This document shows, piece after piece, positions 8,638 to 15,507 of a stretch of DNA of 64,000 nucleotides. The stretch is from contig CAYRZQ010000016.1 of assembly GCA_964428835.1 (NCBI GenBank), positions 1-64,000 of the forward strand, in the 5' to 3' direction. The position numbers and the translations under genes were made by a program. Below the pieces are notes generated by a model. It made no database searches, was not told where the DNA came from, and saw nothing but the letters and a program-made list of their open reading frames with translations. Within the stretch, counting starts at the first letter, position 1; each line of letters opens with the position of its first letter. The DNA is from JAIXWP01 sp964428835 (GTDB lineage Bacteria; Bacteroidota; Bacteroidia; Flavobacteriales_D; Sanyastnellaceae).

Positions 8638-9195
8638 GTGAAATCAATTATTCTTCTCTTCCTCGGTGTGGCTATGGTGAATGTGACGGCGGATAATGCG
8701 AGCTTCGATTTTGGGAGCGGCAAAAATCAAATCAACAACTGGTCTGTAATCTCCGACAACGTGATGGGCGGCGTGACCACTTCCAAACTGGAGTACACCG
8801 AAAACACGATGGTGCTCAGCGGGAATATTTCCCTGGCCAACTTCGGCGGTTTCGCTTCCGTGAAGACTGCTTTTGGTCAATACGATTTGTCTCCATTCAA
8901 AGGGGTTAAAATTCGATTCAAATCCACCAATCAAAAATTCGCCTTTACCCTCGAAGACAAAAAGAACTGGACACAACCCAACTTCAAAGGCAATTTCTCT
9001 TCGTCCAAACCCGATACATGGGAAGAGACCATTCTTTATTTCAAAGACTTCAAAGAGTACCGCATCGGAGAACCGACAGGAAACAAACTCGAAGACGCCA
9101 GTCTCAAAAATATGGTTCGCCTCGGCATCATCACCACCGAGAAAAAAGAAGGTCCCTTCTCCATCGAGATCGATTATGTGGAGTTCATAAAGTAG
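8638..9195 (+). CDS. CIA30 family protein (185 aa)
   Basis: The sequence WSVISDNVMGGVTTSKLEY, then SGNISLANFGGFASVKT and IEIDYVEF, is the signature of the CIA30 (NDUFAF1-like) galactose-binding-type beta-sandwich. In mitochondria CIA30 assists complex I assembly; bacterial stand-alone copies are common and their role is unclear. GTG 8638 gives a plausible signal peptide (KSIILLFLGVAMVNVTA). The full family length is present. A short run of C just upstream (about 8585-8594) may be a sequencing-sensitive site. No neighbour points to respiration. Confidence 0.8.
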   Translation: MKSIILLFLGVAMVNVTADNASFDFGSGKNQINNWSVISDNVMGGVTTSKLEYTENTMVLSGNISLANFGGFASVKTAFGQYDLSPFKGVKIRFKSTNQKFAFTLEDKKNWTQPNFKGNFSSSKPDTWEETILYFKDFKEYRIGEPTGNKLEDASLKNMVRLGIITTEKKEGPFSIEIDYVEFIK

Positions 9196-9425
9196 TTGAA
9201 TTTCCCTCTATCCTATACCTTGTCAAACACTGAGACCTATCAAGGCCGCATCCCGCTTTGCGGCGAATAAAACTCCTATTCACCGCAAATTTTGCGGAGA
9301 TTATGACGTGAGGTGAAAAAGAGATTTTGATAAAAAGTGAACAAGGCGGCCGCAGCACGAATTACACTCTTACGCAATAGTAGACCGCACATGGGTTGAA
9401 TAAAACGATTTTGTATATTTGGGCT

Positions 9426-9815
9426 ATGAATTTTATCAGTCAAAACATCGAACTTATTAGTACTCTGTGTAAAGCCCACAAAGTAAAACGTCTCTATGCG
9501 TTTGGTTCTGTATTAACTGACAAATTCAACGAACAAAGTGATATCGACTTCATCGTAGATTTTGACGATATACCTTTACTCGAGTATGCCGATAATTATT
9601 TTGACCTGAAATTTTTGCTGGAAGACGCTCTCAAAAGACATGTTGACTTACTCGAAGAAAAAGCTATCAAGAATCCATATTTTAAGAAGGCAATTGAAAA
9701 AAATAAGCAGTTGATTTATGGATGTGATGAAATCTCCGACGATGTCATTTGGGGCATCGTGGTCAATAATCTTCCAATTTTAAAAAGTGAAGTAGCAAGT
9801 CTGTTGCAAGAGTAA
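9426..9815 (+). CDS. MntA-like nucleotidyltransferase antitoxin fused to a HepT tail (129 aa)
   Basis: Residues 1-99 are a minimal nucleotidyltransferase: G27-S28, ten residues, D39-I-D41, and a third acid D74 in HVDLLEE, the GSx10DxD pattern of MntA antitoxins that modify HepT. The family normally ends near KNKQLIYG, present here at 92-99. Residues 105-129 (DDVIWGIVVNNLPILKSEVA and on) instead match the last helix of HepT (VWxxVxxxLPxLxxEV). The HepT catalytic RxxxxH part is absent. The simplest reading is an in-frame deletion that joined the two genes. ATG 9426 is chosen because TATATTTG at 9414-9421 is a probable promoter box, giving an almost leaderless message. Confidence 0.75.
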   Translation: MNFISQNIELISTLCKAHKVKRLYAFGSVLTDKFNEQSDIDFIVDFDDIPLLEYADNYFDLKFLLEDALKRHVDLLEEKAIKNPYFKKAIEKNKQLIYGCDEISDDVIWGIVVNNLPILKSEVASLLQE

Positions 9816-9854
9816 TCCTATTTTGTCAATGGCAGTCTCAACCCAGAATAAATA

Positions 9855-9876
9855 AAAGTGCATTAAAATGCACTTT
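9855..9876. promoter_or_regulatory. Perfect inverted repeat, probable HipB operator
   Basis: AAAGTGCATT (9855-9864), two A, then AATGCACTTT (9867-9876) form a perfect 10-bp-arm palindrome just upstream of the promoter of the hip operon. The half site AATGCACTTT recurs at 9929-9938 across the start codon of hipB. HipB-type regulators bind such palindromes to repress their own operon; binding here is inferred. Confidence 0.65.
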
Positions 9877-9879
9877 CTA

Positions 9880-9910
9880 TTGAATTACAGGTCAATTCAC
9901 CCTATATTTG
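9880..9910 (+). promoter_or_regulatory. Bacteroidota-type promoter of the hip operon
   Basis: TTG at 9880-9882 and TATATTTG at 9903-9910 are separated by 20 bases, fitting the Bacteroidota consensus TTG-N19-21-TAnnTTTG. Transcription would begin near 9916, about 14 bases before the hipB start codon. The flanking palindrome and the half site at 9929-9938 would let a repressor cover both sides. Confidence 0.6.
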
Positions 9911-9929
9911 CATTAAACAAGGCACTATA

Positions 9930-10148
9930 ATGCACTTTTTAGAACTAATAAAGACCATCAAAGATCGTCGGGAATCTTTGAACGTGACGCAAGAAACGCT
10001 GGCCGAACTCGCAGGTGTTGGGTTGAGAACTTTGAAACAATTCGAAAGCGGAAAAGGAAATCCAACGCTCTCCACATTGCAAAAGATCTCTGACGTGCTC
10101 GGAATGGAGATATCTCTTAAACTTAAAAATATCGGACAGACTAAATGA
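9930..10148 (+). CDS. hipB: HipB-like HTH antitoxin and repressor (72 aa)
   Basis: Single XRE/Cro-type helix-turn-helix (residues about 12-65): RRESLNVTQETLAELAGVGL, RTLKQFESGKGNPTLSTLQK and then LGMEISLKL, which is close to the common HipB pattern. It should bind the AATGCACTTT palindrome next to its promoter and hold the HipS/HipT partners. Its stop overlaps the start of the next gene by four bases (ATGA at 10145-10148), which implies translational coupling. At 72 residues it has the normal size for this family. Confidence 0.85.
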   Translation: MHFLELIKTIKDRRESLNVTQETLAELAGVGLRTLKQFESGKGNPTLSTLQKISDVLGMEISLKLKNIGQTK

Positions 10149-10474
10149 GAAGAGCCAAGGTATTATTCAAAAATGAAGAAGCAGGCATCTTAGTTCAATA
10201 CGATGATGGTTCGTTTTCATTCCGCTATAATGAAGATTGGATAGCGCATAGCAATAGACCAAGCATCAGTCTTACCTTGCCCAAAACAGAAAAAGAATTT
10301 CATTCTCAATACTTGTTTCCCTTCTTTTTCAATATGCTTCCCGAGGGTTCAAATAAACAAGTGGTTTGCGCATTCAATAGAATTGACCACGATGACTACT
10401 TCGGTTTACTCATGACTACCGCAAAGCATGACAGTATTGGAGCGGTGAGGGTCGTCAAAATAGAAAATGAATGA
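10145..10474 (+). CDS. hipS: HipS-like protein (HipA N-subdomain 1, 109 aa)
   Basis: The product matches the isolated N-terminal subdomain of HipA kinases: RAKVLFKNEEAGILVQYDDG, SFSFRYNEDW and, near the end, LPEGSNKQV and DDYFGLLMTTAKHDSIGAVR. In one-piece HipA proteins this is joined to the kinase; here it is a separate gene overlapping hipB and the kinase gene by four bases at each side. In the tripartite HipBST system of E. coli O127 the corresponding protein, HipS, is the antitoxin of the kinase HipT. I infer the same role. Confidence 0.8.
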   Translation: MRRAKVLFKNEEAGILVQYDDGSFSFRYNEDWIAHSNRPSISLTLPKTEKEFHSQYLFPFFFNMLPEGSNKQVVCAFNRIDHDDYFGLLMTTAKHDSIGAVRVVKIENE

Positions 10475-11457
10475 GTTCATTAGAAATCAAATATTGTCCT
10501 GGCACACTTGCTGAAGGTTTTGGTACGTATAGCAAAGCGGCTCTGAATCGAGTATTTCAGGGCAAAAAGGTAGATCATATTTTGCCATACAACTCTCCAA
10601 TATCCGATGCGGATATGACTGAGCTGTTTGATGAGACACGTAGCCGCATATCGATATCTGGTGTACAAGAAAAATATTCTGTAGTGCTAGATAAAAATAA
10701 ATTGAGACTTATCCGCGAAAATGAGCAAGGCACCTACATTCTCAAACCCATCCCCAGTGGCGGAAAGAAGGCGGATCAAATGCCAGCCAATGAACATCTG
10801 ACCATGCAAATAGCCCGTCAAGTCTATGGAATAGAGACAGCGGAGAATGCATTGATATTTTTTAAGGATGGCGCGCCTGCATACATCACCAAAAGATTCG
10901 ATGTAAAAGAAGATGGTTCGAAAATCGCTCAGGACGACTTTGCTTCCTTAGCGCAAAGAACCCCGCAAACGCATGGCGAACACTACAAGTATCTCGGGAA
11001 TTACCTGGAGTTATTCGACCTAATGCGAATGTATTTACCGACATACAAAATAGAAGCGCCAAAGCTCCTTCGATTGATTGTCTTTAATTATCTATTTTCA
11101 AATGGCGATGCACATCTCAAAAACTTCTCTATCGTAGAAACACCCTTTGGAGATTATCGACTGAGTCCCGCGTATGACCTGCTCAATAGCCGCATCCACA
11201 TATCCGATAGAGACTTTGCACTGGATGATGGACTACTACCAAGAAATCTCGCGAAGGGAAAAATCTCGTCACAATTTGCCAAACTATCAAAGCAAGCGGA
11301 CATCAGTGAAAAGATCTTTGAGGAAATAATGGTATTGATGACATCTAAATCAGACACCGTCGAGAATTTGATCTCTGCTTCTTTTCTGAACAATACTACC
11401 AAAAGAAATTATCTCCAATTGTATCAAGGCCGCTTAAAACAATTGATGAAGGGGTGA
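10471..11457 (+). CDS. hipT: HipT-like Ser/Thr kinase toxin (328 aa)
   Basis: HipA C-terminal kinase domain. Gly-rich loop SISGVQEKYS with S61-I62-S63, the SIS autophosphorylation pattern described for HipT; KPIPSGGKKADQMPANEHL; NGDAHLKNFS with catalytic D213; and SPAYDLLNS with metal-binding D236. HipA kinases phosphorylate aminoacyl-tRNA synthetases (GltX for HipA, TrpS for HipT); the target here cannot be read from sequence. The gene overlaps hipS by four bases. All catalytic motifs look intact, so the system is probably functional. Confidence 0.85.
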   Translation: MSSLEIKYCPGTLAEGFGTYSKAALNRVFQGKKVDHILPYNSPISDADMTELFDETRSRISISGVQEKYSVVLDKNKLRLIRENEQGTYILKPIPSGGKKADQMPANEHLTMQIARQVYGIETAENALIFFKDGAPAYITKRFDVKEDGSKIAQDDFASLAQRTPQTHGEHYKYLGNYLELFDLMRMYLPTYKIEAPKLLRLIVFNYLFSNGDAHLKNFSIVETPFGDYRLSPAYDLLNSRIHISDRDFALDDGLLPRNLAKGKISSQFAKLSKQADISEKIFEEIMVLMTSKSDTVENLISASFLNNTTKRNYLQLYQGRLKQLMKG

Positions 11458-11485
11458 GATGTCGACACATAATAAATCCTCTTTA

Positions 11486-11501
11486 TTTGATTTAAATCAA
11501 A
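11486..11501. promoter_or_regulatory. 16-bp perfect palindrome before a small gene
   Basis: TTTGATTTAAATCAAA reads the same on both strands and lies 21 bases before the promoter-like TAGCTTTG box at 11523-11530. It could be an operator for the small gene starting at 11549, or part of a terminator region after hipT; it lacks a loop and a T-run, which argues for an operator. AT-rich palindromes of this size can arise by chance. Confidence 0.35.
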
Positions 11502-11548
11502 TCAAAAAATGACATCAAAATATAGCTTTGCCATCATTAGCTTCAAGG

Positions 11549-11770
11549 ATGTCCAAAATCGTAAAGATAAGATTTAACAATCAACATAATGATACTCCCC
11601 TGATATGGCGCGTCATTATTGATGACGTTGAGTATTTAGCATCAGAAATTCTGATTAATACACCTTCCTTCACCAGTGTTGACACACTTCCCGATGGCGC
11701 TGTAAAGCATCATGTCTCAGCCGCATACGAACGATTGATTTGGAATGATGATAGATTAACTGTTGAATAA
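11549..11770 (+). CDS. Conserved small protein of unknown function (73 aa)
   Basis: MSKIVKIRFNNQHNDTPLIW continues with RVIIDDVEYLASEILINTPS and then a stretch ending ERLIWNDDRLTVE. The pattern W-R-V-x-I-D-x-x-E-x-L-A-S is one I recall from small soluble Bacteroidota proteins with no known function. ATG 11549 is preferred over the upstream in-frame start at 11528 because the promoter box TAGCTTTG (11523-11530) would overlap the latter. It may be a single-gene unit controlled through the palindrome at 11486. Confidence 0.55.
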   Translation: MSKIVKIRFNNQHNDTPLIWRVIIDDVEYLASEILINTPSFTSVDTLPDGAVKHHVSAAYERLIWNDDRLTVE

Positions 11771-12059
11771 AAAAATCATACAATCTTTCAACCCAATAGT
11801 GTAATTACAAATCTTTGACAGCAGCTCACCTTTGGAGGATAATATTTTAATCCTAATAAGCATAGACAATCTACTTTACATTATTTCAGTTCACCTCATT
11901 TATCCAAAATGCTTTAGAATTCGTCTTCTGTCTTCGCTCTCCTTATCATTCTTGTGATACAGTTCGATGAAGGTACAATAGAACATTTATAAACTTATGG
12001 GCCTGCAAGGTTTCAATCGAATTCAAAGATCGCCATCTCCCGCCCAGCGCGAGGCAAGA

Positions 12060-12263
12060 GGCCTCACCCCAACCCCTCTCCAAAGGAGAGGGGCTTCACC
12101 GCCGATGAAGCTTAATTCTAATAGTTTTTATCATTGAAGTGAAATGTTTCTTCATAAAGCTACAAAAACCTCATGGAGGTAAAAATCAACCGACATCCTG
12201 TTTAGGAGTTGTTGGATAGAAGAACTTAGCCCCTCTCCTTCGGAGAGGGGTTGGGGTGAGGCC
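12060..12263. repeat. MITE-like element with 36-bp inverted ends
   Basis: The ends 12060-12095 and 12228-12263 are inverted copies of 36 bases that differ at one position, and each is itself partly palindromic (CCCCTCTCC facing GGAGAGGGG). They enclose 132 bp with no coding capacity. CACCCCAACCCCTCTCC-type sequences are frequent dispersed repeats in bacterial genomes. No target-site duplication was identified with confidence. The remainder of the gap between 11771 and 12332 shows nothing else apart from the TATATTTG box at 12295. Confidence 0.6.
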
Positions 12264-12294
12264 AAACCTAGGACGAAACCGCACTGCCTTGTAT

Positions 12295-12302
12295 TATATT
12301 TG
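12295..12302 (+). promoter_or_regulatory. Promoter -7 box (TATATTTG)
   Basis: TATATTTG fits TAnnTTTG and lies 30 bases before the ATG at 12333. No good TTG at the matching upstream distance was found, because the inverted repeat occupies that area. The box also shows that the in-frame TTG at 12300 is promoter sequence, not a start codon. Confidence 0.4.
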
Positions 12303-12332
12303 AGTCTCAGCATTCAATCTAATACCCAAACG

Positions 12333-13100
12333 ATGGCCAACGCTGCTAATGCATTCCGAAACTCACTCACCCTTTTAGTACTTTTTACTATAAGTATCGG
12401 CTTATGGGCTCAGCCAGGGTATGAGCTTGCACCTGCGAACAGCCGCAGCAACAATGGCGACTACAATGTGCGACTGCTACATTTAGGCGACAGTGCAATG
12501 AAGAAAATTTTCGGTGAATTTGGGTTTTCGAGAAACTTCATTCTGACTTGCATTCAAAACCCATGTGAGAAAGGTTATTTCTATGCCAATGTTCTGGAAA
12601 GTAGCAGGCCCTGCGCCATGGCACCTCAAGATACCTGCAAAGAAGCCATCCTCACCTATCGTTATGCAAATACAGACGTCCCACTCACCATCAAGATGGT
12701 AGTTTCTATGAAGGACGCGGGCAATTTTGTTTACATAGAAAATAACCAATACGGTAAAAATACCGTTCCATTTGAAAAACAAAATATACTCTCACTTACA
12801 GCGATTAAAAAAATTCTTGCCGACGACTTTGCCAAAGACAGTTTGACAATTTTATCCGACTATCGATCGCTAGTTTATTCAAGTGCCAGTAGTTTTAAGC
12901 CATTAAAAAATCAAGATCCTTCCGATATATATTCGGTATCTAAATTAGTGAAGGAAACCAAAGCTGGAAAAAACTGGGAAAGTGGATTCATTTACACCGC
13001 TTACAGCAATCATCCCAAGCTCTCGAACAGAATCTATCACTTCGACGCCCTCACCGGAAACCTCCTCTGGATCACCTCCTTCCACAACGTGCCGAATTAG
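12333..13100 (+). CDS. Secreted protein of unknown function (255 aa)
   Basis: ATG 12333 gives a signal peptide (NSLTLLVLFTISIGLWAQ). The mature part has two Cys pairs (ILTCIQNPCEKG and RPCAMAPQDTCKEA), suggesting disulfides and a small extracellular or periplasmic domain. No family was recognised. The 5' part of the gene, including a 29-base identical block, is repeated at 14390-14467, and its 3' repeat tail is repeated at 14479-14666, so this gene was once duplicated together with its flank. Confidence 0.6.
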   Translation: MANAANAFRNSLTLLVLFTISIGLWAQPGYELAPANSRSNNGDYNVRLLHLGDSAMKKIFGEFGFSRNFILTCIQNPCEKGYFYANVLESSRPCAMAPQDTCKEAILTYRYANTDVPLTIKMVVSMKDAGNFVYIENNQYGKNTVPFEKQNILSLTAIKKILADDFAKDSLTILSDYRSLVYSSASSFKPLKNQDPSDIYSVSKLVKETKAGKNWESGFIYTAYSNHPKLSNRIYHFDALTGNLLWITSFHNVPN

Positions 13101-13114
13101 TCATAACATCAAAA

Positions 13115-13279
13115 CTAGTCGTTAGTATCTAGTCACTAGTATCTAGTCGCTAGTATCTAGTCGTTAGTCACTAAAAACGTCCCTCCGTCGCTTGTCGCTT
13201 GTCGCTCGTCCCTCCGTAACTCCGTAACTCCGTCGCTTTTCCCCTATCTTTTCCCCCAAAATTTCGAAGTCGCATGTAC
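13115..13279. repeat. Repeat block A: CTAGT and GTCCCTCCGTCGC-type tandem repeats
   Basis: The block starts with four or so copies of a degenerate unit like AGTATCTAGTC, goes on to GTCGCT/GTCCCTCCGT/AACTCCGT units, and ends in TTTTCCCCTATC and TTTCGAAGTCGCATGTAC. A second copy lies at 14479-14666 with indels. There the final ATGTAC is the start of the paiB-like gene, whereas here it leads nowhere. The remaining 190 bases to the DUF3800 gene show nothing else. Confidence 0.75.
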
Positions 13280-13472
13280 TGCAAATTTTAAAGAAGCTAT
13301 ATCGTCAAATGAAGAATTTAATACCTTTATGGCCGCTATATTGTTTATGAAATGGAGTACCTTCTCAATGATTTGAATTTCATCAATTCTAAATTCTAGA
13401 GAAGCTCAGTGTGAAGTAGACTTAAATCTTGTACAATTTGATTTTTGTATACGAACTTAACTACACACTAAT

Positions 13473-14225
13473 ATGTACTTCTGTTATGTTGATGAAAGTG
13501 GAGATTGTGGCAAATATGATTACCACAATGAGAAGAAATCAGGCTCCAAATATTTTATTCTTACAGGAATTATAATCCACTCAGATCGATGGAAAATTTC
13601 ATTAGAAACATTCAAAGCTTATCGAAAGAAAATCGCTCGAGAAGCATTCCTGCCCTATCACTTGGAATTTCATTGCGCAGAATTGGTTGATCCACGAAAA
13701 GTGAAAGAATTCACACAGATTAGTGTTATAGATAGATGGAAGCTAATCTCAGAATATGCAGATGTTATTGGTCAAAATGGAGCAATAAATATCCTTTCCG
13801 TGGTAATCGATAAAACTAAAACCAGCCTTGATTCATCTAATTATCTTACATCAAGCATTACTGCCCTTTACCAAGCATTTGACGAATTTCTAAAGGAAAA
13901 AAAAAGCCACGGCCTTATACTATTCGACAGAGCAAATGAAAAGGTTATAAATACACATGTCAGAAAGCTGCTAGGGACAGGGGCCAGTGGGGATAATATT
14001 CCCGGAGTCCGAATTGGCTGGATTATAGAAGATCCAATATTTAAAGTTTCTTCAGACTCTATGTTTATTCAGTCGGCTGATGTTGTCGCTTACACACTCA
14101 AGGAAATGTCATTTCCACAAGGTGCAAGAAAAAAATTCAACGCAGACAGAATTTTTAAAAATAAACTATTGGTAAGATGCTATAAATCTACAATAAGTAA
14201 TGATGATGGAATAATTATAATATAA
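13473..14225 (+). CDS. DUF3800 domain protein (250 aa)
   Basis: The N-terminal YVDESGD motif with a following hydrophobic strand (YFILTGIIIHSDRW), FHCAEL, and LFDRANE and SADVVAYTLKE in the second half are features of DUF3800, predicted to have an RNase H-like fold with the acids as metal ligands. Family members are scattered and often lie in mobile or defence regions; their activity is not established. The gene sits between the two copies of a duplicated block, with lower GC than the repeats around it, so it may have been inserted there. Confidence 0.8.
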   Translation: MYFCYVDESGDCGKYDYHNEKKSGSKYFILTGIIIHSDRWKISLETFKAYRKKIAREAFLPYHLEFHCAELVDPRKVKEFTQISVIDRWKLISEYADVIGQNGAINILSVVIDKTKTSLDSSNYLTSSITALYQAFDEFLKEKKSHGLILFDRANEKVINTHVRKLLGTGASGDNIPGVRIGWIIEDPIFKVSSDSMFIQSADVVAYTLKEMSFPQGARKKFNADRIFKNKLLVRCYKSTISNDDGIIII

Positions 14226-14298
14226 AAAAGCCCCGGTTACAAACCGAGGACTTGACCCAGGCCGTCCAGAGCCGTACAGCTCTCTTGGTCTAGAGATA
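14226..14298 (-). ncRNA. Candidate small RNA with own promoter and terminator
   Basis: On the minus strand TACCTTTG (plus 14302-14309) fits the TAnnTTTG box. A transcript starting near 14298 would contain hairpin AGAGC-GCTCT (plus 14269-14284), the words TATCTC and GGCCTGGG, and end in a stem CCTCGGTT/AACCGGGG followed by CTTTTTT (plus 14225-14249), a clear intrinsic terminator. The RNA at 60463-60555 has the same arrangement and shares TATCTC and GGCCTGRG. It may belong to a Bacteroidota small-RNA family such as Flavo-1, which I cannot verify. Confidence 0.45.
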
Positions 14299-14389
14299 AC
14301 ACAAAGGTAAAAAATAATCCACATCAAACTCTATCTTTGAAATTTAATTCCCAAAATCAAATTCGCCCGAACCAATAAAACCGCTCTCG

Positions 14390-14467
14390 ATGAAAACACC
14401 CCTCACCCTTTTAGTACTTTTTACTATAAGCAGCGGCTTGTGCGCATCTAATACATACAAACCTTAA
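14390..14467 (+). pseudogene. Remnant of a duplicate of the gene at 12333
   Basis: ATG 14390 opens a 25-codon frame whose product (MKTPLTLLVLFTISSGLCAS and six more) repeats the signal peptide of the protein at 12333 (SLTLLVLFTISIGLWAQ). Bases 14402-14430 are identical to 12366-12394. The frame stops directly after the signal-peptide region, and repeat block B follows 11 bases later. The body of the gene (about 690 bp) is missing. I read this as the 5' end of a deleted duplicate. Confidence 0.65.
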
Positions 14468-14478
14468 CAATGCTAAAT

Positions 14479-14666
14479 CTAGTCGTTAGTATCTAGTCGT
14501 TAGTATCTAGTCACTAGTATCTAGTCACTAGTCTCTAAAAACGTCCCTCCGTCGCTAGTCGCCAGTCGCTCGTCCCTCCGTAACTCCGTAACTCCGTCGC
14601 TAGTCCCTCCGTCGCTTCGTCGCTTTTCCCCTATCTTTTCCCCAAAAATTTCGAAGTCACATGTAC
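14479..14666. repeat. Repeat block B, second copy of block A
   Basis: It has the same order of units as 13115-13279: CTAGT-type units, GTCCCTCCGTCGC-type units, TTTTCCCCTATC, then TTTCGAAGTCACATGTAC. It is 23 bases longer owing to extra GTCCCTCCGTCGC-type units. The block ends with the first two codons (ATG TAC) of the FMN-binding protein gene, so the duplicated unit reached just into that gene. A short related stretch (CACTAGTATCTAGTATCT, then CTCGCC repeats) occurs at about 16013-16076. Confidence 0.75.
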
Positions 14667-15302
14667 CACTTCTCTTACTTCAAGGAAAAAGACAAACAAG
14701 TTTTGCTCGACTTTATGGAAGAATATCCGTTTGCTTTTTTAACGGGTAGTTTTGCATCGGGCGCGCAAGTGGCCACGCAAGTTCCGCTGCTCGTCGAAGA
14801 ACGCGATGGCGAATTGTATGTACAAGGTCACATCATGCGCAATACGGATCACCACAAAGCATTTATTGAAAATCCCAATGCACTCGTGGTATTCACGGGA
14901 CCGAGTTGTTATGTGAGCGCCTCGTGGTATAGCGATCCGCAGATGGGTTCGACGTGGAACTATATGAGCGTACACTTACACGGCAAAGTTGAATTTATGT
15001 CTGCTGAAGCGCTCATTGCCTTCATGCGCAAACTCACCTTAAAATTTGAGAAAGGAAATACAGCCTCTCAAACTTTCTACGACAATCTACCAGATTCCTT
15101 TCTCGATAAAATGATGCCCGCCATTGTTGGTTTCGAAATCAAAGCAGAGAAGTTTGACAATGTTTTTAAACTCAGCCAAAACCGCGACAAACAAAGCTAC
15201 CTCAACATCATCACCCAACTCCAAAAACAAGGCGGCTACAGCGCGATGATAGCGGAGGAAATGGAAAAACGAAGGGGAAAGTTTGAGAGACCGGAAGATT
15301 GA
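14661..15302 (+). CDS. FMN-binding PaiB-like protein (213 aa)
   Basis: MYHFSYFKEKDKQVLLDFME, PFAFLTGSFASG, ATQVPLLVEERDG, GHIMRNTDHHKAF, FTGPSCYVSASWY and TWNYMSVHLHGKVEF are hallmark segments of the PaiB/FMN-binding split-barrel family. PaiB of Bacillus is described as a negative regulator of sporulation and protease genes; other members are flavin-binding proteins of uncertain role. Length is that of the whole family. The start codon lies at the end of repeat block B, so its promoter must lie within or before the repeats. Confidence 0.88.
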   Translation: MYHFSYFKEKDKQVLLDFMEEYPFAFLTGSFASGAQVATQVPLLVEERDGELYVQGHIMRNTDHHKAFIENPNALVVFTGPSCYVSASWYSDPQMGSTWNYMSVHLHGKVEFMSAEALIAFMRKLTLKFEKGNTASQTFYDNLPDSFLDKMMPAIVGFEIKAEKFDNVFKLSQNRDKQSYLNIITQLQKQGGYSAMIAEEMEKRRGKFERPED

Positions 15303-15304
15303 GA

Positions 15305-15465
15305 GATTGGAATTTGGAAGTTGGAAGTTGGAGGTTGGAGGTTGGAAGTTGGAGGTTGGAAGTTGGAGGTTGGAAGTTGGAATTCGGAATTCGGAATTCA
15401 GAATTGCGAATTAGATATTGCGAATTAGATATTGCGAATTAGATATTGCGAATTGTTATTGAGCT
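15305..15465. repeat. Tandem repeats: TTGGAAG/TTGGAGG and GAATTAGATATTGC
   Basis: After the paiB-like gene about ten copies of a 7-base unit (TTGGAAG or TTGGAGG) are followed by GGAATTC units (15379-15404) and three copies of GCGAATTAGATATT (about 15411-15455). The units are short and directly adjacent, with no spacers, so this is not a CRISPR array. Such arrays mark replication slippage and vary between strains. Confidence 0.75.
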
Positions 15466-15507
15466 GTAGAGATCGAACGAATTGAGCAATTGAATAAAGA
15501 AAATACC

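Noticed and set aside
9240..9310. Terminator hairpins in front of the MntA-like gene
   Set aside because: CCGCA/TGCGG stems are short and lack a T-run on either strand.
12300..12332. TTG start for the secreted protein at 12333
   Set aside because: The TTG is part of the TATATTTG promoter box, and the signal peptide begins after ATG 12333.
14226..14300. A tRNA gene
   Set aside because: The stems do not form a cloverleaf, and neither a TTCRA loop nor an acceptor stem was found; a promoter plus terminator on the minus strand explains the structure better.
15305..15465. CRISPR-like array
   Set aside because: Units of 7 or 14 bases are directly adjacent with no unique spacers, and no cas gene is near.
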